Below are positions 10,670 to 19,187 of a DNA stretch of 64,000 bases, one piece after another (within the stretch, counting starts at the first letter, position 1; the number at the start of each line of letters is the position of its first letter). This stretch comes from Candidatus Enterococcus ferrettii. Its GTDB lineage: Bacteria; Bacillota; Bacilli; Lactobacillales; Enterococcaceae. The notes beneath the pieces are model-generated. The model was not told where the DNA came from. It did no database searches and saw only the letters and a program-made list of their open reading frames with translations. Made by a program: the position numbers and the translations under genes. The DNA lies in NCBI RefSeq assembly GCF_017377655.1, contig NZ_JAFREL010000016.1, positions 124,001 through 188,000 of the forward strand. Reading direction: 5' to 3'.

Positions 10670-11492
10670 GAGTTAATTCCTCCCTCTCTTTTGTTAACTG
10701 TTCCAGGGCACTAGATAGTTCCTGATCAGTTGGAACTTTATGGTGCCAAGCTGCCTGATTTTCAGCAAAGGATACGCCTTTCCCCTTGACTGTATGAGCA
10801 ATCACCAATTTCGGTTTTCCTGGTTGATTGGGTTGCTTTAGGGTAGCCACGATTTCTTCCATATTGTTGCCGTCAATTTCATGAACGTCCCAGCCGAAAG
10901 CTTGCCATTTCTGATTCAATGGTTCTAATCCCATTACATTTTCAGACGCGCCAGTAATTTGCAGGTTGTTACGGTCGATTATTGCTGTTAAATTATCCAG
11001 TTTGTAGTGAGCTGCGGCCATTGCCCCTTCCCAAACGGAACCCTCCGCTAACTCGCCGTCTCCCATCAAAGTATAGGTGTGGTATGTTTTATGATCCAAT
11101 TTTCCCGCCAAAGCAATTCCTACTGAAACTGGCAAGCCATGGCCTAGTGACCCGGTGTTCATTTCCACTCCGGCTACTTTATTATTAGGATGACCGATTA
11201 AACGTGAGCCAAATTGTGAAAAGCTGGCCAGTTCAGTTTGATCAATAAATCCTCGATCAGCTAAAACGGCCCACAAGACTTCCGCTGCATGTCCTTTACT
11301 TTGAATGTATTGATCACGATCGGTTTGATTAGGATTGGCTGGATCAACCGCCATCACTTCATAGTAGAGAGCTACTAACAGATCAGTACAAGATAAATCC
11401 GAACCGGTGTGGCCCGTTTTAGCATCGTAAACTAATTGCATGACATCTTTGCGAATGCTTAAGGCTTTTTGTTGCAAGTTTAAACTTTCCAT
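10662..11492 (-). CDS. Transketolase N-terminal subunit
   Basis: A 276-residue protein holding the diphosphate-binding domain. GHTGSDLSC and GSLGHGLPVSVG are transketolase signatures, and the thiamine-diphosphate motif runs from GDG (144-146) to DRNN about 30 residues later. It pairs with the C-subunit encoded immediately downstream with an 8-base overlap. It begins only 2 bases after the isomerase gene. The pair would transfer a two-carbon unit, for instance from apulose-4-phosphate to glyceraldehyde-3-phosphate, giving xylulose-5-phosphate and dihydroxyacetone phosphate (inference from operon content). Confidence 0.9.
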   Translation of the reverse strand: MESLNLQQKALSIRKDVMQLVYDAKTGHTGSDLSCTDLLVALYYEVMAVDPANPNQTDRDQYIQSKGHAAEVLWAVLADRGFIDQTELASFSQFGSRLIGHPNNKVAGVEMNTGSLGHGLPVSVGIALAGKLDHKTYHTYTLMGDGELAEGSVWEGAMAAAHYKLDNLTAIIDRNNLQITGASENVMGLEPLNQKWQAFGWDVHEIDGNNMEEIVATLKQPNQPGKPKLVIAHTVKGKGVSFAENQAAWHHKVPTDQELSSALEQLTKEREELTHD

Positions 11493-11494
11493 AT

Positions 11495-12901
11495 TTACTC
11501 TCCTCTAAGATATGCTTGAACATCTTCTTCAATTGGGTCATAAAAATCCGGTTGAACCCCAATATATTTACATGCCTCATATAAGATCGGTACAACATTC
11601 TTGCGAACGGCAGCAACATGATGAATGTAGGGTCCATAAACTAACTTGAATTCCAGACGGTTCAAATTTTCAAACTCTAAATAAAGATACGTTCCTTGAT
11701 TGTAAGGACCGTCAATCCCTTTACCAGTTCCCATTAACAACGAATATTCTCCATTGTCGCCATCAAACCGGCAAAGGGTGTACTCATCCTTGATAGCTCG
11801 AAAGGCAACCGAACCAGGATAATCGAAAACAAAATGCTTGGGCGGCAAAATTGGCTTGGTTTCAGCAGTGGAATAAGCGAATACACCTAAATGCTGAAGC
11901 AGCTCACCGTTCTCATTTTCTGGATGGCGGCAATTCACATCTGCAAAAATTGCTCGATGTTCTCCTAAGGAAGCAGCCTCGACTAATAATTCTGATATGG
12001 CTCCGTGCACATCGGTCTCGCAAACGAATGGAATCCCTTCTTCCTGTAACAGTGACAAAGAAGCATAAGGCAAAATTCCGATTTCATCCTGCAAAGCGGT
12101 CCAGCACTGAATAACTCCTGAATTACAGCCATAACGTTCACATAAGCTTTGTAATGCGACCTTCAAGGCTGCTACCATTTCCAATTCAGCTTCCGTAATT
12201 TGTACTTCCGTCTGTTGCTTAAAGTAATCAATAGTTGTCTGTACCTTTTCATATTCATCAGCTTTGATTCGGTTGATTTCCTGAACCACCTCTTGAATTG
12301 GCACAGGTGAAAGAGAAATGTTGTAACGTTCCAATAGTTCCCCTTCATTACAAATTACGGTCCAAAAATCAAACGGACGCGGTCCAACTTGTAAAATACG
12401 AGTAGCTTTAAAAGTTTTTACCACATTACAGACTTTAATAAAGTCCTGAAGACCTCGCTCAAATTCTGGCGCATCAAGGTCACAGTTCTTCATATAAGTA
12501 AACGGAACTTTGAAGCGCCGTAATACTTTCCCAATCGCGAACAAGCCGCATTGAGTATCCCGCAGCCGTGAGCCGTCCTCTGCTGGTGTTTCGTCCTTCG
12601 GTCCCCATAACAAAACTGGAATATCTAACTTTTTGGCTAAACGAGCACAGACGTATTCAGTTCCAAAATTAACATTGGCTAAAAATAATCCGTCAACCTC
12701 AGCTTCTTTAAACTTAGCAGCAATTTTTTCAACCCCCTCGTCATCATATAAAAGCCCATCCTGATTCATATCTAAAATATCTACATAATCTACTGATAGT
12801 TCTTTCATTTTTTCTCGAGTTAAGTTTGCATAGTCAATTGCGGCATCCGCACTAAATAAATTTCTTCTTGTTGGTGCAAAACCAATTTTTACTTGATCCA
12901 T
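11495..12901 (-). CDS. L-fucose/L-arabinose isomerase-family protein (aldose-ketose isomerase)
   Basis: A 468-residue protein of the L-fucose/L-arabinose isomerase fold. The Rossmann-like N-terminal region (GLFLANVNFGTE) and middle domain (LLWGPKDETP, TRILQVGPRP) match this family, and E/D/H residues in the C-terminal half (CETDVHGA, DVNCRHPENENG) are suited to bind a catalytic divalent metal. It is the first gene of the operon, with GAGGAG 7 bases before the ATG. It would turn an aldose into a keto-sugar for the FGGY kinase. The exact sugar is not evident; D-apiose to D-apulose is favoured because a split transketolase follows. Confidence 0.82.
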   Translation of the reverse strand: MDQVKIGFAPTRRNLFSADAAIDYANLTREKMKELSVDYVDILDMNQDGLLYDDEGVEKIAAKFKEAEVDGLFLANVNFGTEYVCARLAKKLDIPVLLWGPKDETPAEDGSRLRDTQCGLFAIGKVLRRFKVPFTYMKNCDLDAPEFERGLQDFIKVCNVVKTFKATRILQVGPRPFDFWTVICNEGELLERYNISLSPVPIQEVVQEINRIKADEYEKVQTTIDYFKQQTEVQITEAELEMVAALKVALQSLCERYGCNSGVIQCWTALQDEIGILPYASLSLLQEEGIPFVCETDVHGAISELLVEAASLGEHRAIFADVNCRHPENENGELLQHLGVFAYSTAETKPILPPKHFVFDYPGSVAFRAIKDEYTLCRFDGDNGEYSLLMGTGKGIDGPYNQGTYLYLEFENLNRLEFKLVYGPYIHHVAAVRKNVVPILYEACKYIGVQPDFYDPIEEDVQAYLRGE

Positions 12902-12916
12902 TGGAGCTCCTCACTT

Positions 12917-12932
12917 TCTTAAACGCTTTCTT
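12917..12932 (-). promoter_or_regulatory. cre-like / LacI-type operator candidate
   Basis: On the minus strand AAGAAAGCGTTTAAGA keeps the AARCG core and fits 13 of 16 positions of the catabolite-responsive element consensus. It lies 16-31 bases upstream of the isomerase start, overlapping where a promoter or transcription start should be. It could serve CcpA or the adjacent LacI-type regulator. Confidence 0.4.
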
Positions 12933-13029
12933 TTCAGTAGATTATCATCTGTCCTCAACCGCAACAAGATAAAAAAAGTAAAAAAAACTAATTCTATTTC
13001 TTAGTTTAGTAAACTAAGAAAGGAGAAGG

Positions 13030-14056
13030 CGTTTTCTTGTAAAACAAGTAGACAAATTAATCAATATGAGTTAAAAATAGAAAGATAGCCCTAAACGGTA
13101 AGCCCGGAGTCAGTGAAGAAACGAGAGAATTCATTTTAAAAATTGCCCAACAGTATAATTATGTACCGATGCGAAAGCATACGAAGGTGGAGGAAGACAA
13201 GCTGTTGATTCGTTTGGTGGCCTGTACCAATAATGATGTCATCACTGAAGAATACGATCAATTGCCTTTCTTTAAGGAGCTGCTTTCCTACATTGCTACC
13301 GAGGCTAGTCGAAATCACCATGTCTTGACGACAAACAATTTGCCAAAGCATCACTTATTAGAGAAATTAACTGAGCTGGAGTCTCATGATCTCAGCGACG
13401 GCATCATTCTGTTGGGTACGAATTTAACAGCAGCTCATATTGCTCCTGTCAATCAACGCTTTGAAAATTTAGTGATCTTGGATACTCAATGCAACAATTT
13501 AAACTGCAACACCATTACGATGAACAATTACCAGGGGGTGTACGCTGCCACCAGACATCTAGTGGAGATGGGACACGAGCGTATTGGATACATTAAAGGC
13601 CTGCCGCGAATCAATAACTTTTACGATCGACGGCGTGGCTTCAAGGATGCCCTAAAATTTTATGACATCAATCCGGAAAGTTTGCCTAAATTTTATCTAC
13701 CGGCGATGAACCTGCAGCTGATTGATAAAAATTTGGAGAAATTCGACGCTTTTATAGCTGACCTGACTGCTGTTTTCTGCGAGGATGATTACATTGCCAT
13801 CAGTGTGCTGAAAACGTTGAATTCGCTAGGCTATTCAGTACCTAAGGATCTGTCGATTGTTGGGTTTGATGACATTCCCGAATGTCGTGTGACGACACCC
13901 GAGCTGACCACCATCCACGTTCCCATCAAGGAAATTGCTATGGAAGCCATCACGATGATTGAAAATGGACTGACTGCCTCAAAGGTGAAAAAGCAAATTC
14001 TGCTAAACACCGAACTGATCCAACGAAATTCAGTCAAAAAACTTTCCCGAATGTAA
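13030..14056 (+). pseudogene. LacI-family regulator with decayed DNA-binding N terminus
   Basis: From 13082 the frame reads KIALNGKPGVSEETREF, the end of a LacI helix-turn-helix and hinge, then continues into a full effector-binding domain (MGHERIGYIKG, LSIVGFDDIPE, TTIHVPIKEI) to 14056. In-frame stops at 13067 and further upstream, and no start codon before an internal ATG at 13169, remove helices 1-2 of the DNA-binding domain. An AAAGGAG site at 13018 sits where the ribosome binding site should be. A neighbouring frame still reads VDKLINMS, resembling a LacI first helix, about 2 bases out of register. I read this as point decay plus a frameshift. A truncated sensor-only protein from 13169 could still be made. 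It is divergent from the sugar operon it probably controlled. Confidence 0.7.
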
Positions 14057-14104
14057 AAAGAGCGCCTCATTCTGATTTTAAACAGAATGAAGCGCCCTTT
14101 TCAG
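14055..14104 (+). terminator. Terminator after the LacI-type gene
   Basis: TCATTCTG pairs with CAGAATGA around an 8-base loop, extended by GCGC/GCGC across a C/A mismatch and followed by CCCTTTT. An A-run on the left may allow it to work from the minus strand too. Confidence 0.75.
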
Positions 14105-14320
14105 TTCAGCTGCCATAAGAACAAACATTGATCGACTGCCCTATTTTAAGTTTCATCAGCTTGCTTGTCTTTCATTTCCTATCGCATTAACAGATTGCAT
14201 TAACTTACTTCTCCTGAGAACGTTCTTGCTTGTTTAGTCTTGCCGATAACTTCACAAGAAACCTTTCAGCTTTTCAAAAAAAGAATTTACAGTACAGTTC
14301 TGCCGATGCTGTGTTTGCTT

Positions 14321-15070
14321 TTATTCTTCTTCAAACAATTCAAGCTCAAGGCAGGCCTTCCAAATACCATGGTTTTTAACCGTATCTGTTACATAGCTGG
14401 CCTTAGCTTTCAGTTCGTCATTGCCATTTCCCATCGCAATCGGAAAGCCTACCTTTTCAAACATGGCAAAATCATTTTCTTCATCTCCAAACGCCAAAGC
14501 CTGATCGGAGCTGATCCCCATTTTTTGCAAAATTTCTTCGACTCCACTCGCCTTTGAGACATGCTTGTAGTGGATATTCAAGGCAGTTGGGGCCACCTTC
14601 TCAGCGATTAGCTTCTCTGTATCTAGCGATGGCAAGTCTTCTTTAGGGCAATGACATAAAAATTGCAGAATATTTTCTGGTAATAGTTCGTCAGCAGCAT
14701 ATTCGAGAATTTCTTCAGGTGTTTCCAATAAGAAGTCTGTTTGCTTCGTCTGAAACTGCTCCACCATTTCCTTTACTAACTCAGTGGACAGATAATGATT
14801 AGCCACCGGCTCCCCTTGAAAAGTAACATAAGTTCCGTTGGAAGAAATGACACTGTCTACCCCAAGCAGTTCAGCAAAATCAGCGATCTTCTCGTAATTG
14901 CGTCCAGAAGCAATCACCGGTTCAATCCCTGCCTCCTTCAATTTGCTTAAAGCTCGTTTAGCTGACTCAGGAATTCGTCCATAAATCCCCAACTCCCTAG
15001 GCAGTTCATTATCAGCCAACGTTCCATCCACATCAAAAAAAGCTACTTTATAATTTGAATTCATTAACAA
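14321..15070 (-). CDS. HAD-IIB (Cof-type) sugar-phosphate phosphatase
   Basis: A 249-residue haloacid dehalogenase hydrolase of the Cof/IIB class. Motif I is FFDVDGTLADNE (nucleophile and acid aspartates), motif II falls in VIASGRNY, and motif III/IV in FGDEENDFAMFEKVG. The cap domain lies between. Such enzymes dephosphorylate sugar phosphates or flavin/pyridoxal phosphates, and substrate cannot be told from sequence. GGAGG precedes two possible starts: TTG at 15070 (7-base spacing) and ATG at 15064 (13-base spacing). It appears monocistronic. Confidence 0.85.
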   Translation of the reverse strand: MLMNSNYKVAFFDVDGTLADNELPRELGIYGRIPESAKRALSKLKEAGIEPVIASGRNYEKIADFAELLGVDSVISSNGTYVTFQGEPVANHYLSTELVKEMVEQFQTKQTDFLLETPEEILEYAADELLPENILQFLCHCPKEDLPSLDTEKLIAEKVAPTALNIHYKHVSKASGVEEILQKMGISSDQALAFGDEENDFAMFEKVGFPIAMGNGNDELKAKASYVTDTVKNHGIWKACLELELFEEE

Positions 15071-15192
15071 CTAGTTTCCTCCTTTTATTTACGACCATCC
15101 TTCAGCTTAGCAACTACTCGAAACTTCCGTTCTGGGTGACTTTCCATATTCGCGTATTGAATTCTCGCTTCAAAAATATCCTCAGAACCAAA

Positions 15193-15399
15193 CTAAAGCA
15201 TTTGGTTCAGCTGATCATTTTTACCACTGGGAACATAACCTAATTTGTGGTCTTCAAAGAAAACTGCCACTGCATTAGGATCATGAGGATTATCCGGTTT
15301 GTCTAAGGCCGATTCTTCCATGACCGCTAAGTGGAAATCTACCCGATATCGACTTCTTTCAAAGGTGTGCTCCTTTTGATTGATAATAATGCTCCCCAT
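15193..15399 (-). CDS. Small HIRAN-domain protein
   Basis: A 68-residue protein ending with DNPHDPNAVAVFFEDHKLGY, which fits the HIRAN-domain core (N-P-x-D-x-N-A-V/I-x-V, then G-Y-V/I-P). HIRAN domains are found on DNA-repair helicases and nucleases, where they are thought to bind damaged DNA ends. Free-standing bacterial versions are of unknown role. AAAGGAAAG precedes the ATG. A hairpin (GAACCAAA/TTTGGTTC) overlaps the stop codon. Confidence 0.65.
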   Translation of the reverse strand: MGSIIINQKEHTFERSRYRVDFHLAVMEESALDKPDNPHDPNAVAVFFEDHKLGYVPSGKNDQLNQML

Positions 15400-15470
15400 T
15401 CTTTCCTTTTATTTTACCAATAGTTATACAAAGTTGCTATGTCATTTCTAAACTACTGACTCTCACTACA

Positions 15471-15514
15471 AAAAAATTACTCCCCCTTGTTTAGTCAAAG
15501 AGTAGTAATTTTTT
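15471..15514. terminator. Hairpin with T-runs on both strands
   Basis: AAATTACT pairs with AGTAATTT around a 22-base loop, with A6 on the left and T6 on the right, so it can terminate either strand. It lies just past the FxLYD remnant. Confidence 0.5.
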
Positions 15515-15517
15515 GCT

Positions 15518-15754
15518 TTAGTCTTCCGTCTGATAATAAGAAATAGCAACATCGATAATTTGAAATTCCTTATCTGTCATAAATTCAAATTTATATTTTT
15601 GACCCGGGCGCCAGTTGTTGGCACTCAAATAGGTAGTATCTATGACTGCACCTTCACTGTCCAATAGATTAACTGTGGCAGTTAGGCTGCTCACATTGAC
15701 ACCCGTAGTGTTTTCAACCGTTGCAGTATAGTTGCGATAGATGATTCCAAGGTC
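15518..15754 (-). pseudogene. FxLYD-domain gene remnant
   Basis: About 78 codons without any start read as a beta-rich domain with NYTATVENTTGVNVSSL, then TVNLLDSEGAVIDTT and WRPGQKYKFEF, which is the pattern of FxLYD domains (N/T-rich strand, LYD-like NLLDSEG, then G-x-x-W/Y-x-F). The frame is closed by TGA at 15755-15757, next to the stop of the DUF3021 gene at 15763. The upstream part of the gene, usually a signal peptide and linker, is missing. I infer a truncated gene fused by deletion to the LytTR/DUF3021 locus. Confidence 0.5.
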
Positions 15755-15762
15755 TCAATTCG

Positions 15763-16134
15763 CTATTTTAACTGTTCATTCATCTTTTCGATCTTCTTTT
15801 TTTCTACAAAGTAATAAACGGTCCAGATAGAAAAGAAAATTGCGGCAAAAATGAAGCTGCCAGAAATTATCGGTCCTAATTTGAATGGAAACAGGTCCAC
15901 TAAGTAAGCTGTACAAAAAAATAGAACATAACTGCCAAATAAATGAACTGCCGCAGCAGGAAGCAGCGGGAGATTGCTGTCATACACTCGCGATAATGCG
16001 CCAATCAGCGTTGTCATTAGTAAACAGCCAATCAACATCCCTCGAACCTTGGCATCGACAAAAAATAGTCCCGAAACCATCAAAATTAAACTGCCTGTCA
16101 TCAATCCGATCATTGCTGATTTAAGTATTTTCAT
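15763..16134 (-). CDS. DUF3021 membrane protein, partner of LytTR regulator
   Basis: A 123-residue protein with four membrane helices and a charged C-terminal tail (VEKKKIEKMNEQ). It matches DUF3021, a family encoded almost always next to a stand-alone LytTR transcription factor, where the membrane protein is thought to hold the regulator inactive or sense membrane stress. It follows the LytTR gene by 11 bases on the same strand. The role here is inferred from this conserved pairing. Confidence 0.8.
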   Translation of the reverse strand: MKILKSAMIGLMTGSLILMVSGLFFVDAKVRGMLIGCLLMTTLIGALSRVYDSNLPLLPAAAVHLFGSYVLFFCTAYLVDLFPFKLGPIISGSFIFAAIFFSIWTVYYFVEKKKIEKMNEQLK

Positions 16135-16145
16135 GTTGCTTCCTC

Positions 16146-16604
16146 CTAAAGGGTTAGTTTATTTTTTAGTTGTTGAAAATAGCGTCTGGAGATTACGACC
16201 TGACAATCGTCTTGTAAAAAACCATAATAATTACCGGAAAAGGCTACCTCCAACCGCTGCAGCTTGTCTAGGTTAATGATGGTTGATTTAGCTACCCGTA
16301 CAAATTTCTTGCTGTCCAACAGTTTCTCTAGGCTAGTTAAGGCTTGCCGCACAACCACTTGCTCTCCATTTAAATGAATATTTACTTCCTTGCCAAATAC
16401 TTCCACATAAATAATCTCATCCTGCCGAATCAACTGATACCCATCAATTGTTTTTAAGGAGAGTACTGCTGGTTTACCAGAAAACTCATTCACATGCTCG
16501 AGCATTTTCTTACCAAATTCAAGATCATAGCTTTTGACTTCTACCTCTGAATCCTGATATTTTTCTGAAACCAACAAATGAACCTTGAAAAGTTCCACTT
16601 CCAT
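16146..16604 (-). CDS. LytTR-family transcriptional regulator without receiver domain
   Basis: A small regulator with a LytTR DNA-binding domain in its C-terminal two thirds: IIYVEVFGKEVNIHL, then LTSLEKLLDSKKFVRVAKS and INLDKLQRLE are typical. There is no response-regulator receiver domain. The longest frame (TTG at 16631) has no ribosome binding site. ATG at 16604 is used here, though the GTG at 16598 has AGAGAGG at better spacing. The protein would be 150-152 residues. It is co-transcribed with the DUF3021 gene, and such pairs usually control themselves and a nearby operon. Confidence 0.82.
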   Translation of the reverse strand: MEVELFKVHLLVSEKYQDSEVEVKSYDLEFGKKMLEHVNEFSGKPAVLSLKTIDGYQLIRQDEIIYVEVFGKEVNIHLNGEQVVVRQALTSLEKLLDSKKFVRVAKSTIINLDKLQRLEVAFSGNYYGFLQDDCQVVISRRYFQQLKNKLTL

Positions 16605-16660
16605 CACCTCTCTACATTCATAGTTTACCAAAAAACTTGCTGCGAAAAATGCCTTTTAGC

Positions 16661-16689
16661 ACAAGCGGTTATTTTTCGGTATAAGTGGT
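16661..16689 (-). promoter_or_regulatory. Candidate LytTR direct-repeat operator
   Basis: ACAAGCGGT (16661-16669) and ATAAGTGGT (16681-16689) agree at 7 of 9 positions and lie 20 bases apart, about two helical turns. LytTR proteins bind two 9-bp direct repeats with similar spacing. The site lies upstream of both the LytTR gene and the divergent small membrane protein gene. Confidence 0.35.
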
Positions 16690-16813
16690 GAATCAAGCCT
16701 TTTTTCCGAGTCAAAAATAGGACTTAAGGTTGACGTCTTCCGGCTCCATCTCTCCTATGATAGAGAAGTAGAAAACATTCGGATAAATAAATGAAAAAAG
16801 AGGAGGTTTTTTT

Positions 16814-17071
16814 ATGAAAAAAAATCTATTGGATAAAACAATTTTAGTCTTGGTCGTTGCTTCTTTAGGTCTAGTCGCAGTTAATCGTTATGTTTTTCAA
16901 CCGATCTGGAAGGCAGAAGCAAAAAAGGAAATGGTCGCTTTAAAACAGGAGCTGAAGGAAGAACAGCAAGACGTTAAATCAGAAGTGGTCGATACGGTTA
17001 AATCAGTTAAAGAAGAAGTGAAAGATGCTACAGCCACCAGTAAAATCCAACTAAAAGAAGCGCTAAATTAA
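16814..17071 (+). CDS. Small membrane-anchored coiled-coil protein
   Basis: An 85-residue protein with one N-terminal membrane helix (about 9-27) and a long charged tail rich in K and E, with heptad-like spacing (VKSEVVDTVKSVKEEV), resembling YtxH-type proteins. AGGAGG lies 7-8 bases before the ATG. It is divergent from the LytTR/DUF3021 pair and shares the upstream region with the repeat operator, so it may be a target of that regulator. Function unknown. Confidence 0.7.
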   Translation: MKKNLLDKTILVLVVASLGLVAVNRYVFQPIWKAEAKKEMVALKQELKEEQQDVKSEVVDTVKSVKEEVKDATATSKIQLKEALN

Positions 17072-17133
17072 GTCGATCAATCGTCGGAAATAAGCTTCAT
17101 TCAATACAACAATTCGTTTAGCATTTCAGAAAC

Positions 17134-17181
17134 AAAGAAACGGAACCTTGCTTATTCTAAAAGTGGGCATCCGTTTCTTTT
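17134..17181 (+). terminator. Long hairpin terminator
   Basis: AAAGAAACGGA pairs perfectly with TCCGTTTCTTT (11 bp) around a 25-base spacer, ending in TTTT. It ends the small membrane protein transcript. Confidence 0.65.
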
Positions 17182-17338
17182 GATTGTAAGGCGAATTCTC
17201 ACTTTTACCTTAAAAAAAGCTGCATAAATTTCTGCAATTGAATGGACAACAATTTATCCGCTCTAGAGCTGCCTTATTTTTTCTAGACTATGTTCTTAGC
17301 AACTGTGATAAAATAAGAGAAAAATGGATGGTGAGTTC

Positions 17339-18091
17339 ATGAGCCCATATGTTAATTTAACCCAAGAGAATATCGCCCAAGAACATCTTTGCTGTGCGAT
17401 TGCCGGCATGAAGCATCAAGCCGGTGTGGATACTAAAAAGGCTTGGCTGAATAATCGAATTCAAGAGGGACACATCTTTCGTAAGCTTAACGAAAACGGC
17501 AAAGTCTTTATTGAGTATTCACCTCTGGAAACGGCTTGGGTCCCAGTAGTGGGAGAAAACTATTTGTATATTTATTGCTTATGGGTTTCAGGTAAATTCA
17601 AGGGACACGGTCATGGGAAAGCCTTGCTGGACTATTGTATCGCTGATGCGAAAGCACAGGACAAATCAGGCGTTTGTGTTGTCAGCTCGAAAAAGAAGAG
17701 TCCCTTTCTTAGTGATAAGAAATTTCTGACCTTTCACGGGTTTGAGGTTGCGGATACGCTAGTGGGAGACTATGAACTGCTGGCTCTTTCCTTTGATAAC
17801 ACTCTGCCGCAATTTGCCGAAAATGCTCGAAAGCAGCAGATTGATGACCAGGAGCTGACTATTTTTTATGGTTTGCAATGTCCTTTCATCCCTAATGGTT
17901 TAAAAGAAGTTGAAAACTATTGTACTGCTAACGAGATTCCATTGAATACCGTTGCGGTAGATAGTTTAGAAACAGCCAAAAATCTGCCCGGCATGTTTAA
18001 CAACTGGGCCATCTATTATAAGGGTGAGTTCCAGACGATTCATATGATGAATGAAGGCCAGCTGAAAAAGTTTTTAGCCAAACATTCCTAA
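17339..18091 (+). CDS. GNAT acetyltransferase with YoaP-like C-terminal domain
   Basis: A two-domain protein of about 250 residues. The N-terminal half is a GNAT acetyltransferase: YLYIYCLWVSGKFKGHGHGK carries the acetyl-CoA loop (GHGHG). The second half (from about 155) matches the YoaP domain seen after such acetyltransferases and contains a thioredoxin-like ITIFYGLQCPFIPN-type segment. The family's role is uncertain, and protein or small-molecule acetylation is likely. The start at 17339 (MSPYVNLTQENI) fits the conserved N terminus; ATG 17324 is an alternative. Single-gene unit. Confidence 0.8.
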   Translation: MSPYVNLTQENIAQEHLCCAIAGMKHQAGVDTKKAWLNNRIQEGHIFRKLNENGKVFIEYSPLETAWVPVVGENYLYIYCLWVSGKFKGHGHGKALLDYCIADAKAQDKSGVCVVSSKKKSPFLSDKKFLTFHGFEVADTLVGDYELLALSFDNTLPQFAENARKQQIDDQELTIFYGLQCPFIPNGLKEVENYCTANEIPLNTVAVDSLETAKNLPGMFNNWAIYYKGEFQTIHMMNEGQLKKFLAKHS

Positions 18092-18132
18092 AAAAAAGAC
18101 GATCCTCTTAGGTAAAAAGCCTAAGGGGATCT
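18091..18132. terminator. Bidirectional terminator, convergent genes
   Basis: GATCCTCTTAGG pairs with CCTAAGGGGATC (12 bp, one G-U) around a 7-base loop. The left flank gives a T-rich run on the minus strand, so it best serves the recombinase-like gene. Confidence 0.75.
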
Positions 18133-18173
18133 TTAGCAAGCGTTCTCTTATTATCGTATCAAAAGTATTTTAC

Positions 18174-19187
18174 TTATGCTCTGATTGGTTGATCAACTGT
18201 TTGAATGACTACTGGTTGTTGAATTACTTCACGGAGGTCATTGTCTGCTTTTATCGGCGTTTCCGGCTCTCCCATTAAAGCACTAACGGCCGTAAGATCG
18301 CCGGTCTCTTCCAACAAGCACTTAGCAAAAGTATAACGCAGTCGGCGAAAATGAATGGGGGCCAACTTAACTTTCTCTCCACTCCCATGAAAATATTCAG
18401 TAAGCCATTGCGGCTGCCTTGATTGATTGAATTGTGAAAAAACGTAGTGACTTGTTTCCGCAGATTCTTTCAGACGCAAAAAAAGTGGAACAATTTTATC
18501 CGGTATGGGAATAATCCGTTGCGCACCGGTTGATCTCCTATCTTCTGCTGCACCTGCCTTAACATATAAAAGATTTTGCTCGCAATCGATATCCTCCCAT
18601 TTCAATGCAGCGATCTCTTCAGCTCGTAATCCCATATATAAGGCGATAATTGCAGCTTGTCCTGGCAGACTGTTTTTTCTTTCAATGAATTGATCTAAGT
18701 CCGCTTGTTCCGACAAGGAGAGCGCTTCGATTCTTACTCTGGTCCTTTTTTTCACGATCTGTTCATAAGGATTCTCTGAAAGAATGTCTAGCTGAACAGC
18801 ATAATCTAAGGTCTTGCTGAGTAAAGACTTCAATTCTTCAATGGTGTAAGCATCTACTTCTTTTTGCTTCCAATCCATCATTAAATTAACTAGCATGAAG
18901 CGATCCAGCATTTGTAGAGGGACCTCACCAATTGCTGGATAGAGATACTTTTCCAATTTATATTGATAACTCCTAAATGATAAACAAAATGGCATAAACT
19001 GCTCCGATGCTACCCGTTTGCACCAGTTACGATACGTTATATGACAATCATCCGTCGTTTCGATTGCAGCCCTGTCTTCCTTTATCAGGTTTTCACCCGC
19101 TTCTTGTATCTGATTTTCTCTTTGATTAGCGTGGTAATTCCCTAGGCGCTGATCCTTTCTTAAATAGGCTCTTGCACTTCCTACCAT
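18174..19187 (-). CDS. Tyrosine-recombinase-like protein lacking catalytic residues
   Basis: A protein of 337 residues from ATG 19187 (GGGGGAAG 6 bases upstream). It has a core-binding SAM-like domain (about 55-150) and a catalytic-domain fold: arginine I is present in YMGLRAEEIAALKWEDID. The HxLRH box is RRLRYTFA, so its first histidine is replaced and only arginine II is kept. The GHxS region is MGEPE, and no tyrosine follows before the end (LREVIQQPVVIQTVDQPIRA). The family nucleophile is therefore missing. It may have lost recombinase activity and act by DNA binding, or be a degrading integrase. No att-like direct repeats were seen. Confidence 0.75.
   Translation of the reverse strand: MVGSARAYLRKDQRLGNYHANQRENQIQEAGENLIKEDRAAIETTDDCHITYRNWCKRVASEQFMPFCLSFRSYQYKLEKYLYPAIGEVPLQMLDRFMLVNLMMDWKQKEVDAYTIEELKSLLSKTLDYAVQLDILSENPYEQIVKKRTRVRIEALSLSEQADLDQFIERKNSLPGQAAIIALYMGLRAEEIAALKWEDIDCEQNLLYVKAGAAEDRRSTGAQRIIPIPDKIVPLFLRLKESAETSHYVFSQFNQSRQPQWLTEYFHGSGEKVKLAPIHFRRLRYTFAKCLLEETGDLTAVSALMGEPETPIKADNDLREVIQQPVVIQTVDQPIRA

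Noticed and set aside
9734..11492. Sulfoquinovose transketolase pathway for the split transketolase
   Set aside because: No sulfoquinovosidase, sulfosugar isomerase or sulfonate exporter genes are present. The FGGY kinase fits a keto-sugar such as apulose better.
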